From Pseudochelatococcus contaminans (GTDB taxonomy: Bacteria > Pseudomonadota > Alphaproteobacteria > Rhizobiales > Beijerinckiaceae), in contig NZ_JACICC010000008.1 of assembly GCF_014195635.1 (NCBI RefSeq), positions 1 through 64,000 of the forward strand: a stretch of DNA of 64,000 nt, in the 5' to 3' direction. Made by a program: the position numbers and the translations under genes. Shown here piece after piece: positions 1-8,188 of this stretch. Below the pieces are notes generated by a model. The model did no database searches. It saw nothing but the letters and a program-made list of their open reading frames with translations, and was not told the origin of the DNA. The first letter of the stretch is position 1; each line of letters starts with the position of its first letter.

Positions 1-248
1 AACACGATACGACCGATGCGCCCACACCTTCTTTTCGGCCATATGCATCGCAGCAGCCGTAACATTCTATCTCAATCAATGAGTCCTGAGCCTAGTCGTC
101 GGGCGCTGTAAGACCGGGCAACGCTTCAAACTCAACATTCTACTACGATCATGATCCGTCGCGGAACGGCAGACTGCCCGTGAGGGCTGCCGACGTCGGC
201 TGATTATTTAAGACCCTCATATCCATTCAACCCAGCAGGGAGCACCTC
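1..248. other. Intergenic leader upstream of the first glutamine-synthetase-like gene
   Basis: There is no coding sequence I can support here. The stretch carries a perfect 10-base palindrome (GATCATGATC, 147-156) and ends with a Shine-Dalgarno-like GGGAG about 8 bases before the ATG at 249. I looked for a -24/-12 promoter of the GG-N10-GC form and did not find a convincing one. The promoter of the first two ligase genes therefore probably lies here but is of unknown class. Confidence 0.4.
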
Positions 249-1568
249 ATGGGAACGGAGAAACTTGCCCATTTACTTGAAGAGAACCACGTCGAGGTGG
301 TTCATGCCGGTCAGTTCGATCACGCTGGCACATTCCGGGAGCGGCGACTTCCGCGCGATTCATTTATCGCCTGGGCACGAGAACCACAATTTGCCAATAC
401 TATCGCTCTCTGGGATTCAGCAGACACTCTATTTGGAAGTGGGCCTTATCTCACGGAAGATGTCGCTATCGACGTGTCGTCGCTGCGCCAATATCCTTTT
501 GAGCCGAATGCAAGTGTGGTAATCGCGGAATTCTCAGGCCCCACCGCAGAAATCATGCCGCGCGCTGTCCTGCGCCGACAAATCGAGCGTGCCAAGGCAC
601 TGGGCATCGAGGTGCGCGCTGCATTCGAATTCGAGGTGCTGATCCTTGACGAGACGGCTGAAAGCCTGCGGACATCGCAGTTTGCCGGGCTGCGCCCGTT
701 TGCGCCAGACAACAAATGTTGGTCCGGGCAAACTGGCGCCAACCATGGCTCCTTCGTTGCCGGTCTCGAAGCGATCCTGCGAGCGACGGATATCGCTGTG
801 TTCGGCGTGGGCGGCGAGCTTGGGCCGGGCTGCTTCGAAGCAACGCTTGGCGCAGAGGAGCCGTTAAAGGCAGCTGACGACGCCGCATTTTTTCGGTTGG
901 CAACCCGCGCCTATGCGCGCAGCCTGGGCAAGACAGCCAGTTTCATGCCGTATCTCGGAGCGGGTTTCCCCGGCATAGGCGGACACATCAGCATCTCCCT
1001 GTGGGACAGCGCTACTGGCCTGAATCTCTTCAGCGATACAACAGGCAGAACGAACGCCACTGCGCAGCACTTCATCGGCGGCCTCACTCACACCGTGCCG
1101 CAGGCGTTCGCTCTATGCGCTCACACTGTAAACGCCTATCGCCGGTTTGCTCCAGGTTCCTGGGCACCGAAATCGGTGAGTTGGGCGGAATTCACTTTCA
1201 CCACGGCTATCCGTTCCGTGCCCTCAAAACACGATTCCGCGCGACTGGAGTTCCGTCTGCCTGGCGCAGATTGTAACCCCTACCTCGCGCTGGCGCTCTT
1301 GCTGGGCGCTGGCTTGGACGGACTTGAAGAGAAGCTGCCCGCCCCGCCCGCCTCACCGGACAATGGTCCCGACGACATTCCCGAAGGCGGCATTCGCCTG
1401 CCGGCAAGCCTTGCCGAGGCAGCAGAAAGGCTCGCGGAAAGCGATCACGCCCGCCGGCTCTTCGGCGACCGCTTTGTCACGCACTTCACTAAAACCTGCG
1501 AGGTCGAAAATGCCAGCCTTGCCCGCGCGGTCAGTTCGCAGGAGGTCAAACGTTATCTGGAAGCCTGA
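249..1568 (+). CDS. Glutamine-synthetase-fold gamma-glutamyl-amine ligase (PuuA-like), divergent active site
   Basis: Glutamine synthetase family protein, 439 residues, close to the length of PuuA-type ligases that join glutamate to an amine using ATP. An N-terminal beta-grasp region is followed by the catalytic barrel. Visible are the metal-binding FEFE (E127, E129), the GGHISIS histidine (H246), NAYRRF (295-300) and the R-x-E-x-R segment near 332-336. Two normally conserved spots differ: the GPGQ loop reads GPGC (192-195), and the NR pair before the IR motif reads TF (316-317). The start has GGGAG about 8 bases upstream. It leads a same-strand series with a second ligase and an aldehyde dehydrogenase, which points to amine catabolism and not ammonia assimilation. 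A non-catalytic or unusual-substrate role is possible. Confidence 0.85.
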   Translation: MGTEKLAHLLEENHVEVVHAGQFDHAGTFRERRLPRDSFIAWAREPQFANTIALWDSADTLFGSGPYLTEDVAIDVSSLRQYPFEPNASVVIAEFSGPTAEIMPRAVLRRQIERAKALGIEVRAAFEFEVLILDETAESLRTSQFAGLRPFAPDNKCWSGQTGANHGSFVAGLEAILRATDIAVFGVGGELGPGCFEATLGAEEPLKAADDAAFFRLATRAYARSLGKTASFMPYLGAGFPGIGGHISISLWDSATGLNLFSDTTGRTNATAQHFIGGLTHTVPQAFALCAHTVNAYRRFAPGSWAPKSVSWAEFTFTTAIRSVPSKHDSARLEFRLPGADCNPYLALALLLGAGLDGLEEKLPAPPASPDNGPDDIPEGGIRLPASLAEAAERLAESDHARRLFGDRFVTHFTKTCEVENASLARAVSSQEVKRYLEA

Positions 1569-1609
1569 ACACTCAACGAAACAATAATTCAAAAACAGAG
1601 GGAATAAAG

Positions 1610-3211
1610 ATGAAGGTACTTCAGAACTCCAACCTGCTTCGTGATACCGGTGCGGCCATTACTGGCAACGTAGATATAAGCATGCTTGAACGGCCCCAGG
1701 TACGCGCGCCCGCGGTCACTGGAAAAGCAAGATTTGCCGATACCGACGTCATGCGCGAGATCGCAGATCCATTGCGGCAGGAGCGCGTTGCCCGTGTGCG
1801 AGAAAAGATCGATCAGCTTGGGATCGAATACATTTACTATCAATACGTGACGATCACCGGGCGTGTGCTCGGCAAATCCGTACCGGCCCGCCATTGGGAG
1901 CAGAATGCTCATAAAGGCATTCAGACATGGATCGGCGGCGTCGCAAATCTCACGGTCGACATCCGTGGCAACATGATCGGCTTTTCCGCCAACGACGGCG
2001 AGTGCCTCGCCCTTCCAGATCCCGAAACGTTTTGCCAACTGCCATGGGAAAAGAAGATCGCGCGGGTGTTCTGCACCCTGTTCTACAGCCTGGAAGACGA
2101 AAACAAGCCCGGCGCGTACTACGAATGCGACACGCGCGGCAATCTCAAGCGTTTTGACCGCCAGTTCCGGGAAAAGCACAACGGCCTGCACCTGCGCGTG
2201 GGCACCGAACCGGAAATGCTCTGGCTACGTCCTACGGGCGATGTAAAGCGTCCTTACGAGGGCATCACCAAGGCATCCGCCTATCACATCGACCAATTCG
2301 AAACAGCGCGGCACGTCTGGATGAAGGTCTACGAATACGGGCAAGCCATGGGTCTTGACATGATCCAGGGCGATGTGGAGGACGCTCCCGGATTGCTCGA
2401 ACTGAACTTCGCCTTCGACGATGTGCTTGCCACCTGCGATCGCTTGACCACGTATCGGCAGATCTGCGCCGAGGTCGCCCGCCAGAACGGCCTCGTAGCC
2501 TGTTTCATGGCCAAGCCCATGATGGGCGTGCCCGCCAATGGCTGCCACCACAATTGCTCCATCTGGTATGGAGGGGAGCAAAAGGTTGTGCGGCTGGCGG
2601 AAGGCACGCTGCCCGGTATGGACGAGGTATTCAGCTACAATAAGGGTGGCGAGAATGCATTTGAGAATACCGAGGGAGGCTGGATTCCGACGGAACTCGG
2701 TCGTCACGCGCTGGGCGGCGCGCTCAAACATATCGGCGCGCTGACGGCATTGGGCGCGACGACGGTCAACTCCTACCGTCGATTTGCGGATATCGGCTTG
2801 TGGGCACCTGTAGGCGCCAACTGGGGCTTGCAGAACCGGTCGTGCTCGATCCGTATTTCCGCTCCTGACCGCTTCGAGTTCCGCGCCGTCGACGCCATGG
2901 TGAACCAGCACTTGTTCTGCTCGGCGTTGCTGAAGGCCCTTGATGATGGGATCTCGAACCAGATCGACCCCGGCCCGCCTGAGAAGCGCAATGTTGTCGA
3001 CGTGCTGAACGCTGGTGTCGAGGATATCGCCACGATCCCGCTCAACCTGCACGAGGCGCTGGAGGCGCTGAAGGCCGACGACTTCATCCTGGAGGCCATG
3101 CCCGGCCGGCTGCACGAGCTTTACGACAAGCTGAAACGGGACGAGTGGCAGCGCTTCATGAAGGAAATCTCCGGCTGGGATATCGAACGTTACATGGACT
3201 ACTTCCCGTGA
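1610..3211 (+). CDS. Second glutamine-synthetase-fold ligase with long N-terminal extension
   Basis: Glutamine synthetase family protein of 533 residues, longer than typical PuuA or GlnA because of an N-terminal extension of roughly 50 residues. The catalytic domain shows GTEPE (E200, E202), EDAPGLLE (257-264, with L where GPGQ normally has Q), the GCHH histidines (313-314), the NSYRRF segment and NRSCSIRIS (409-417). The NR pair lost in the preceding paralogue is kept here. The start is supported by GAGGGA about 8 bases upstream. It sits 41 bases after the first ligase and 73 before the aldehyde dehydrogenase, so co-transcription is likely. I infer a gamma-glutamyl-amine synthetase. Whether it works with the upstream paralogue as a mixed oligomer or on another amine cannot be told. 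Confidence 0.85.
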   Translation: MKVLQNSNLLRDTGAAITGNVDISMLERPQVRAPAVTGKARFADTDVMREIADPLRQERVARVREKIDQLGIEYIYYQYVTITGRVLGKSVPARHWEQNAHKGIQTWIGGVANLTVDIRGNMIGFSANDGECLALPDPETFCQLPWEKKIARVFCTLFYSLEDENKPGAYYECDTRGNLKRFDRQFREKHNGLHLRVGTEPEMLWLRPTGDVKRPYEGITKASAYHIDQFETARHVWMKVYEYGQAMGLDMIQGDVEDAPGLLELNFAFDDVLATCDRLTTYRQICAEVARQNGLVACFMAKPMMGVPANGCHHNCSIWYGGEQKVVRLAEGTLPGMDEVFSYNKGGENAFENTEGGWIPTELGRHALGGALKHIGALTALGATTVNSYRRFADIGLWAPVGANWGLQNRSCSIRISAPDRFEFRAVDAMVNQHLFCSALLKALDDGISNQIDPGPPEKRNVVDVLNAGVEDIATIPLNLHEALEALKADDFILEAMPGRLHELYDKLKRDEWQRFMKEISGWDIERYMDYFP

Positions 3212-3284
3212 GGCGGCAAGGCGGCCCCGTGCGCGTTATGCGCCGGGGCATTCCATCCAACCAGCGCACACAGGAGCCATCCCC

Positions 3285-4805
3285 ATGAGCAGTTTCAATC
3301 AAAAGCCGGTCGGCGCGTGGTCGGCAGAGGACTGGCGCGAGCGCGCCGCAAACCTCTTCTTCGAAACCCGCCTCTTTATCGACGGGACATTTCGCCCGGC
3401 AACTGGCGAAGGCCGCTTCGTGACAGTCAACCCCGCTACCGAACGGCCCATCGCGGAAGTGGCAAGGGGCACGGCAGCCGATATCGATCTGGCAGTCGCA
3501 GCGGCGCGCCGGGCATTCCGCTCCGGCGTATGGTCACGGCTGGCGCCGCGGTCGCGCATGGCCGTACTGCAACGGTTCGCAGACCTCATCGAAGAACATA
3601 CCGCCGAACTCGCTTTGCTCGACAGCCTCGAAATGGGAAAGCCAGTGTCGTCGCTGACGGGCTTCGACATTCCTTGCGCCGCGACCAACCTGCGCTTTGC
3701 CGCCGAGGCGATCGACAAGATCGAGGGCGTGGTGACGAATACGGCGCAGGAGACGTTTCATTTCGTCAGGCGCGAGCCGCTCGGCGTGGTGGGCCTCATT
3801 GTGCCGTGGAACTATCCGCTGATGATGGCCTGCTGGAAACTCGGTCCGGCGCTCGCCACCGGCAACAGCGTCGTATTAAAGCCTGCCGAGCAGAGTTCGC
3901 TGTCAGCCCTGTTGCTCGCTCGTTTGTTCTCGGAGGCCGGTGGCCCGGACGGCGTTCTCAACGTCGTCTCCGGCCCCGGTGAGGAGGTCGGCAAGGCACT
4001 GGCGCTGCATCAGGACGTCGACAAGATCGGCTTCACCGGCTCTGCCGGCGTCGGTGGCCTGATCATGCGATACGCAGGCGAGTCCAATCTCAAGCACGTC
4101 ACGCTGGAATGCGGTGGCAAATCCCCCCAGGTTGTACTCGCCGACTGCGATCTCAATGCCGCCGTACGCAACGCCGTGATCGGCAGTTTTGCCAACCAGG
4201 GGGAAGTCTGCGCCGCCAGTTCCCGCCTGCTGGTGGAAGAGGCAGTCCACGACGCCTTCGTAGCGCGGTTCGAGGACCAGACCCGCGCGCTGTTCCAGCC
4301 TGGCGATCCGCTCGACCCGGCGACGACAATGGGACCGCTGGTGGACGGCGGCCATCGGAACAAGGTGCTCGATTACATCGAGACCGGCGTGCGCGAGGGC
4401 GCAAGTCTCGCCTTCGGCGGACATCCACCGCGTCACCTCAATGAGGGCAATTACGTCGAGCCCACCCTCTTCACCAATGTACACAACCGCATGACCATAG
4501 CGCGGGAGGAAATCTTCGGTCCCGTGACAACCGTCATTCCAGTGAAGGACGTGGATGAGGCCATCGCGGTGGCAAACGATACAGATTACGGCCTCGCCGC
4601 CTCGATCTGGACACGGGACGTGAGCACAGCCCATCGCTTCGCCCGCGAGGCGGCAGCGGGCATCATCTGGGTCAACACTTATTTCGACTACGACGCCACA
4701 GCTCCGTGGGGCGGCTTCAAGCGATCGGGTAACGGCCGCGACAAGTGTCTGGAGGCGCTGACCCAATACAGCCAGACGAAATCCGTGTGGATGCATATCG
4801 GATGA
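3285..4805 (+). CDS. NAD(P)-dependent aldehyde dehydrogenase (PuuC-like)
   Basis: Aldehyde dehydrogenase superfamily, 506 residues, the usual length. The Rossmann region contains VPWNYPLMM, KPAEQSSLSALL and FTGSAGVGG; the catalytic residues are E275 in LECGGK and C309 in GEVCA. In the Puu pathway this enzyme oxidises gamma-glutamyl-aminoaldehyde to the matching carboxylate. That assignment here rests on position after two gamma-glutamyl ligases and before the permease. The start follows GGAG at a spacing of 8. A second aldehyde dehydrogenase is encoded at 13374-14810, so the island has two independent enzymes for this step. Confidence 0.9.
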   Translation: MSSFNQKPVGAWSAEDWRERAANLFFETRLFIDGTFRPATGEGRFVTVNPATERPIAEVARGTAADIDLAVAAARRAFRSGVWSRLAPRSRMAVLQRFADLIEEHTAELALLDSLEMGKPVSSLTGFDIPCAATNLRFAAEAIDKIEGVVTNTAQETFHFVRREPLGVVGLIVPWNYPLMMACWKLGPALATGNSVVLKPAEQSSLSALLLARLFSEAGGPDGVLNVVSGPGEEVGKALALHQDVDKIGFTGSAGVGGLIMRYAGESNLKHVTLECGGKSPQVVLADCDLNAAVRNAVIGSFANQGEVCAASSRLLVEEAVHDAFVARFEDQTRALFQPGDPLDPATTMGPLVDGGHRNKVLDYIETGVREGASLAFGGHPPRHLNEGNYVEPTLFTNVHNRMTIAREEIFGPVTTVIPVKDVDEAIAVANDTDYGLAASIWTRDVSTAHRFAREAAAGIIWVNTYFDYDATAPWGGFKRSGNGRDKCLEALTQYSQTKSVWMHIG

Positions 4806-4874
4806 GGCTGCAGCCGGGCCGCAGGGAGAGCGGCGCCGGCCTGCCCCATCCACCAGACCGGGAGGATATCAAGA

Positions 4875-4892
4875 ACGGCACGGAGTTTGCAT
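4875..4892 (+). promoter_or_regulatory. Sigma-54 (-24/-12) promoter in front of the permease
   Basis: The sequence ACGGCACGGAGTTTGCAT matches the RpoN consensus (TGGCACG-N4-TTGCW) almost completely, with GG at 4877-4878 and GC at 4889-4890 separated by exactly 10 bases. It is the only such site I found in the island. It lies in the 210-base gap after the aldehyde dehydrogenase, giving a leader of roughly 110 bases before the permease GTG. A sigma-54 activator gene lies at the end of the same gene series, which makes a functional promoter likely. Confidence 0.75.
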
Positions 4893-5015
4893 GAGGCAAA
4901 AGCCCGGCAGGCTCGCGCGGACGGCATCCGCGAAATCCGTAACGACGGCCTGCTTGGGGAACGCCGCATAGCAGCGCCGGAAGATACGGTTCAAATCTAA
5001 AAAAGGGGAACAACC

Positions 5016-6542
5016 GTGAATCATGAAATCAATGCCGTTTCATCCGGCCTGTCCGACGACGAACAGCAACTAAAGGCGCTGGGCTATACGTCGAACTTCG
5101 ACCGTTCCATGTCGTTATGGGAGAACTTTGCGCTCGGCTTCACCTATCTGTCGCCGGTGGTTGGCGTCTACTCGGTCTTCGCGTTCGGCCTCGCTTCCGG
5201 CGGGCCGCCCATGCTGTGGGCTTATTTCATCGCCGGCTTCGGGCAGCTTCTCGTCGCGCTCATCTTCGGTGAGGTGGTGTCTCAGTTCCCGATCTCCGGC
5301 GGCCTCTATCCGTGGTCGCGGCGGCTTGTGGGACGGAGCTGGGCCTGGATGGCAGGCTGGATCTATGCTTGGGCGCTGTTCACCACCATCGCGGCAGTCG
5401 CGGTCGGTGCAGGTCCGTTCCTGGCGCTGCTGCTCGGCTTCGAGCCGTCGCCTGTCGTTATCACCCTGATCGCTCTTGCGGTTCTGCTGACTTCGACCTT
5501 GCTCAACCTGGGCGGAACGCAAACGCTGGCCAAGGTTGCCATGTTCGGCTTCATCTGTGAGTTGGTCGGCGCGCTGGTCGTCGGAGTTTACCTGCTGGCG
5601 TTTCACCGCGAGCAGCCGTTCGACATCGTGTTCCACACACTCGGTGCCGAGGGCGCGGGTTCCTATCTGCCCGCCTTCCTCACCGCAGCGCTCGTGGGCC
5701 TGTTCTCCTGCTATGGCTTCGAAGCATGCGGCGACGTAGCCGAGGAGACGCCGGACCCCGGCCGCCGTATTCCCATGGCCATGCGCATGACGATTTACAT
5801 CGGCGTCGGCGCGTCTGCTTTCGTCTGCTACGCCCTTATTCTGGCCGTCCCGGACATCGGCGCGGTCATCTCCGGCGCGGTCACTGACCCATTGGAACAG
5901 ATCCTGCTGACGACGTTCGGACCATGGGGCTCGAAGGCGGTCATCATCGTGGTGATGGTGTCGTTTCTGTCCTGTGTGTTGTCGTTGCAGGCGGCAGTCA
6001 GCCGGCTGCTCTTTTCCTATGGGCGGGACCGGATGATCTTCGGCTCCGGGATGTTGTCGCGCCTTTCCGAAGGTCAGCACGTTCCCTCTGCCGCGCTGGT
6101 GCTTGCAGGTATCGTTCCGGCTCTGATCGTCGTGCTCGGCCTGTTGGTGGAGGATGCTCTGACGACGATCATCAGTTTTGCCGTCGTAGGCATCTACGTG
6201 TCGTTCCAGATGGTGGTGATCGGGGCCCTCTACGCACGTTCTCGCGGTTGGGTGCCAGCCGGAAAGTTCCGGCTCGGCGCATGGGGGCCGATCGTCAATA
6301 TCCTGGCGCTCACTTACGGCATCGGCGCGGTCATCAACATGATGTGGCCGCGGGCACCGGAGGAGCCATGGTTCGTGAACTACAGCATGCTGCTGACGTC
6401 CTCGATCGTGGTGGGAGCGGGCCTGCTTTACATGGTGCTGTTCCGCTCCCACGAGCGCGGAACGGCGCCCTACGCCGACGCATGGAAGCTCAACAGCGAG
6501 GAGGAGCAGGCGGCGGTGCCCGTCACTTCGCGTCCTGCGTAA
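5016..6542 (+). CDS. APC-superfamily amino acid/amine permease
   Basis: Integral membrane permease of 508 residues with about 12 hydrophobic helices, consistent with the amino acid-polyamine-organocation superfamily. The first helix region reads FTYLSPVVGVYSVFAFGLASGGPP, and PISGGLYPW is the family-typical Gly-rich start of helix 3. Uptake of the amine degraded by the neighbouring enzymes is the natural inference. The start is GTG, preceded by AAGGGGA at a spacing of 7; the nearby ATG at 5023 is out of frame. A sigma-54-type promoter lies 124 bases upstream, making this gene the likely first cistron of an RpoN-controlled transcript that continues through the two amidotransferase genes. Confidence 0.9.
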   Translation: MNHEINAVSSGLSDDEQQLKALGYTSNFDRSMSLWENFALGFTYLSPVVGVYSVFAFGLASGGPPMLWAYFIAGFGQLLVALIFGEVVSQFPISGGLYPWSRRLVGRSWAWMAGWIYAWALFTTIAAVAVGAGPFLALLLGFEPSPVVITLIALAVLLTSTLLNLGGTQTLAKVAMFGFICELVGALVVGVYLLAFHREQPFDIVFHTLGAEGAGSYLPAFLTAALVGLFSCYGFEACGDVAEETPDPGRRIPMAMRMTIYIGVGASAFVCYALILAVPDIGAVISGAVTDPLEQILLTTFGPWGSKAVIIVVMVSFLSCVLSLQAAVSRLLFSYGRDRMIFGSGMLSRLSEGQHVPSAALVLAGIVPALIVVLGLLVEDALTTIISFAVVGIYVSFQMVVIGALYARSRGWVPAGKFRLGAWGPIVNILALTYGIGAVINMMWPRAPEEPWFVNYSMLLTSSIVVGAGLLYMVLFRSHERGTAPYADAWKLNSEEEQAAVPVTSRPA

Positions 6543-6573
6543 ACGCGCCGGCGCCACCTCAATCCCAAGAATC

Positions 6574-6601
6574 CGGAAACGGCCCCGGACCGCCGTTTCC
6601 G
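6574..6601 (+). other. Intercistronic hairpin between permease and amidotransferase
   Basis: A perfect 10-base-pair stem (arms 6574-6583 and 6592-6601, inner part GGAAACGGC/GCCGTTTCC) with an 8-base loop lies in the 93-base gap. No T run follows it, so it looks more like an mRNA processing or stability element that could raise permease mRNA over the downstream genes than an intrinsic terminator. Confidence 0.4.
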
Positions 6602-6635
6602 ACACCCTTGAGACTAAAGCCAGAAAGATAATGAC

Positions 6636-7391
6636 ATGACACGGCCAACGCTTCTCTTCATATCCCAGTTCGCCAACCCCGGCAGCTACGACAGGTCGAA
6701 ATGGCGGCGTGTGCAAGGCGAGGATGATGAAACGGTGCCCGTCGGGGCCTTGCTGGACGCAATCGGCGTCACGCCCCATGTCGAATATAGAGCCGTGCGC
6801 GCGCATGAGGGCGAACTGTTGCCGGAGGATCTTGGCTCGATAGACGCGATCATCCTCGGCGGCAGCTTCGCCTTCGTCTCGGACGGCTATGAATGGCAGC
6901 ACGAGATCAGCCGGTTCCTCGGAGCCTGGCGGCGAACCGGCAAGCCGCTGTTCGGCATCTGCGGCGGCCACCAGTTGATGACAACCGTGCTGGGCGGACG
7001 GGTTGAACGTTCGCCACATGGTCCAGAGATCGGATCGCTGCCCGTGTCGCGCACCGAAGCTGGCGCATCACACCCATTGTTCGACGGTTTTGACGACGAC
7101 TCGCACTTCTACTTCGCCAACTCCGAGCGCGTAATCGAGCTGGCACCGGACGACGTGGTGCTCGGCACCCGCCCGAATCTGCCGGCTGCAGCCGTCGACC
7201 ACGGCGGCAATTGGCTCTCGGTGCAGTTTCACCCCGAAGCGACCTGCGATCGCATGGCAACCTGCTGGGCAGAACTGAACCCGGCTAATGCGGCGCATTA
7301 CCGTTTCGTGCCCGGCTGTGAACGGATGGTGCTCAACTTCGCGCGCTTCGCCGGCCTTGTCAGCGATGCGGGTAACACGGACAGGGAGTGA
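6636..7391 (+). CDS. Class I glutamine amidotransferase-fold hydrolase (GMP-synthase-like)
   Basis: Type 1 glutamine amidotransferase family, 251 residues, as a stand-alone domain. The catalytic triad is visible: nucleophile C109 in GICGGHQ, H199 and E201 in FHPEA. No synthase partner is fused or adjacent. In this setting it more likely hydrolyses a gamma-glutamyl amide bond, releasing glutamate from a pathway intermediate, than transfers ammonia. It lies between the permease and a PuuD-like hydrolase, and its stop is followed after 2 bases by the likely ATG of that gene, so the two hydrolases are translated together. It is less similar to PuuD than the next gene is, so its exact substrate is open. 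Confidence 0.8.
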   Translation: MTRPTLLFISQFANPGSYDRSKWRRVQGEDDETVPVGALLDAIGVTPHVEYRAVRAHEGELLPEDLGSIDAIILGGSFAFVSDGYEWQHEISRFLGAWRRTGKPLFGICGGHQLMTTVLGGRVERSPHGPEIGSLPVSRTEAGASHPLFDGFDDDSHFYFANSERVIELAPDDVVLGTRPNLPAAAVDHGGNWLSVQFHPEATCDRMATCWAELNPANAAHYRFVPGCERMVLNFARFAGLVSDAGNTDRE

Positions 7392-7393
7392 GA

Positions 7394-8146
7394 ATGATGA
7401 CCGATCTACCGCTGATTGCCCTCGTCGGCGATGTCCGTGAACTTTCGCAGATGCCTTACCACGTCACCGGCGATAAGTACGCGCGCAGCATTCGCGACTT
7501 CGCGAATGGCATTCCAACGCTTTTGCTGCCGGTTTTACATGAAGGCGACATTGGCGCGCTGATCGAATATTTCGACGGATTTCTGTTTACCGGCAGCCCG
7601 TCGAACATCCACCCGGATCGCTGGGGTGGCCCGCAAGACACACCTGGACCGTTCGACGCCACGCGCGACGACCTCGCGCTGACGCTCATAGAGGCCATTG
7701 TCGCGAAACGGATACCGGCGCTCTTCATTTGCCGTGGCTTTCAGGAGTTGAACGTAGCGCTGGGCGGCAGCCTCGTACCGGAGTTGCGCAAACTGCCCGG
7801 CCGCATCGAGCACCATGCGCCCGAAGAGGCACCCTTGGAGGAACTCTACGAACCGCTGCACGAGGTGGAGCTGGTAGACGGCTCGTCCCTTGAAAACGTG
7901 TTCGGGGCCAAGCGATTTCTGGTTAATTCCCTGCATTATCAGGGCCTGGAAAGGATCGGGCGTAGCCTAAAGGTCGAAGCTGCCGCACCTGATGGGACCC
8001 CGGAGGCAGTTCGTGTGCTCGACCATCCATTCGCGATCGGCGTACAGTGGCATGCGGAATACCGCCCCGAGCTTTCGCCACCAAACGCACGGCTGCTGGC
8101 CACCTTCGGCGCGGCAGCCACACAGCGCAGAGCCGGGAGGACATAA
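7394..8146 (+). CDS. Gamma-glutamyl-gamma-aminobutyrate hydrolase family (PuuD-like, peptidase C26)
   Basis: Peptidase C26 / class I amidotransferase fold, 250 residues, matching E. coli PuuD in length. Residues C113 (FICRGFQELNVALGG), H220 and E222 (GVQWHAEY) match the PuuD triad in spacing. PuuD cleaves gamma-glutamyl-GABA to glutamate and GABA, the last step of the glutamylated putrescine pathway. The ATG at 7394 is chosen because GGGAG lies 5 bases upstream; an upstream GTG at 7388 would give a 4-base overlap with the preceding gene. It belongs to the same transcript as the permease and first hydrolase. Confidence 0.85.
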   Translation: MMTDLPLIALVGDVRELSQMPYHVTGDKYARSIRDFANGIPTLLLPVLHEGDIGALIEYFDGFLFTGSPSNIHPDRWGGPQDTPGPFDATRDDLALTLIEAIVAKRIPALFICRGFQELNVALGGSLVPELRKLPGRIEHHAPEEAPLEELYEPLHEVELVDGSSLENVFGAKRFLVNSLHYQGLERIGRSLKVEAAAPDGTPEAVRVLDHPFAIGVQWHAEYRPELSPPNARLLATFGAAATQRRAGRT

Positions 8147-8188
8147 AACAACGCCCGACAGGCGCACTGCAAAAAAGGACCAAGGGAC

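Noticed and set aside
5115-7019. 634-residue reading frame on the minus strand opposite the permease and first amidotransferase
   Set aside because: It is antisense to two well-recognised proteins, is rich in Arg/His/Gln as expected for a GC-rich shadow frame, and has no family features.
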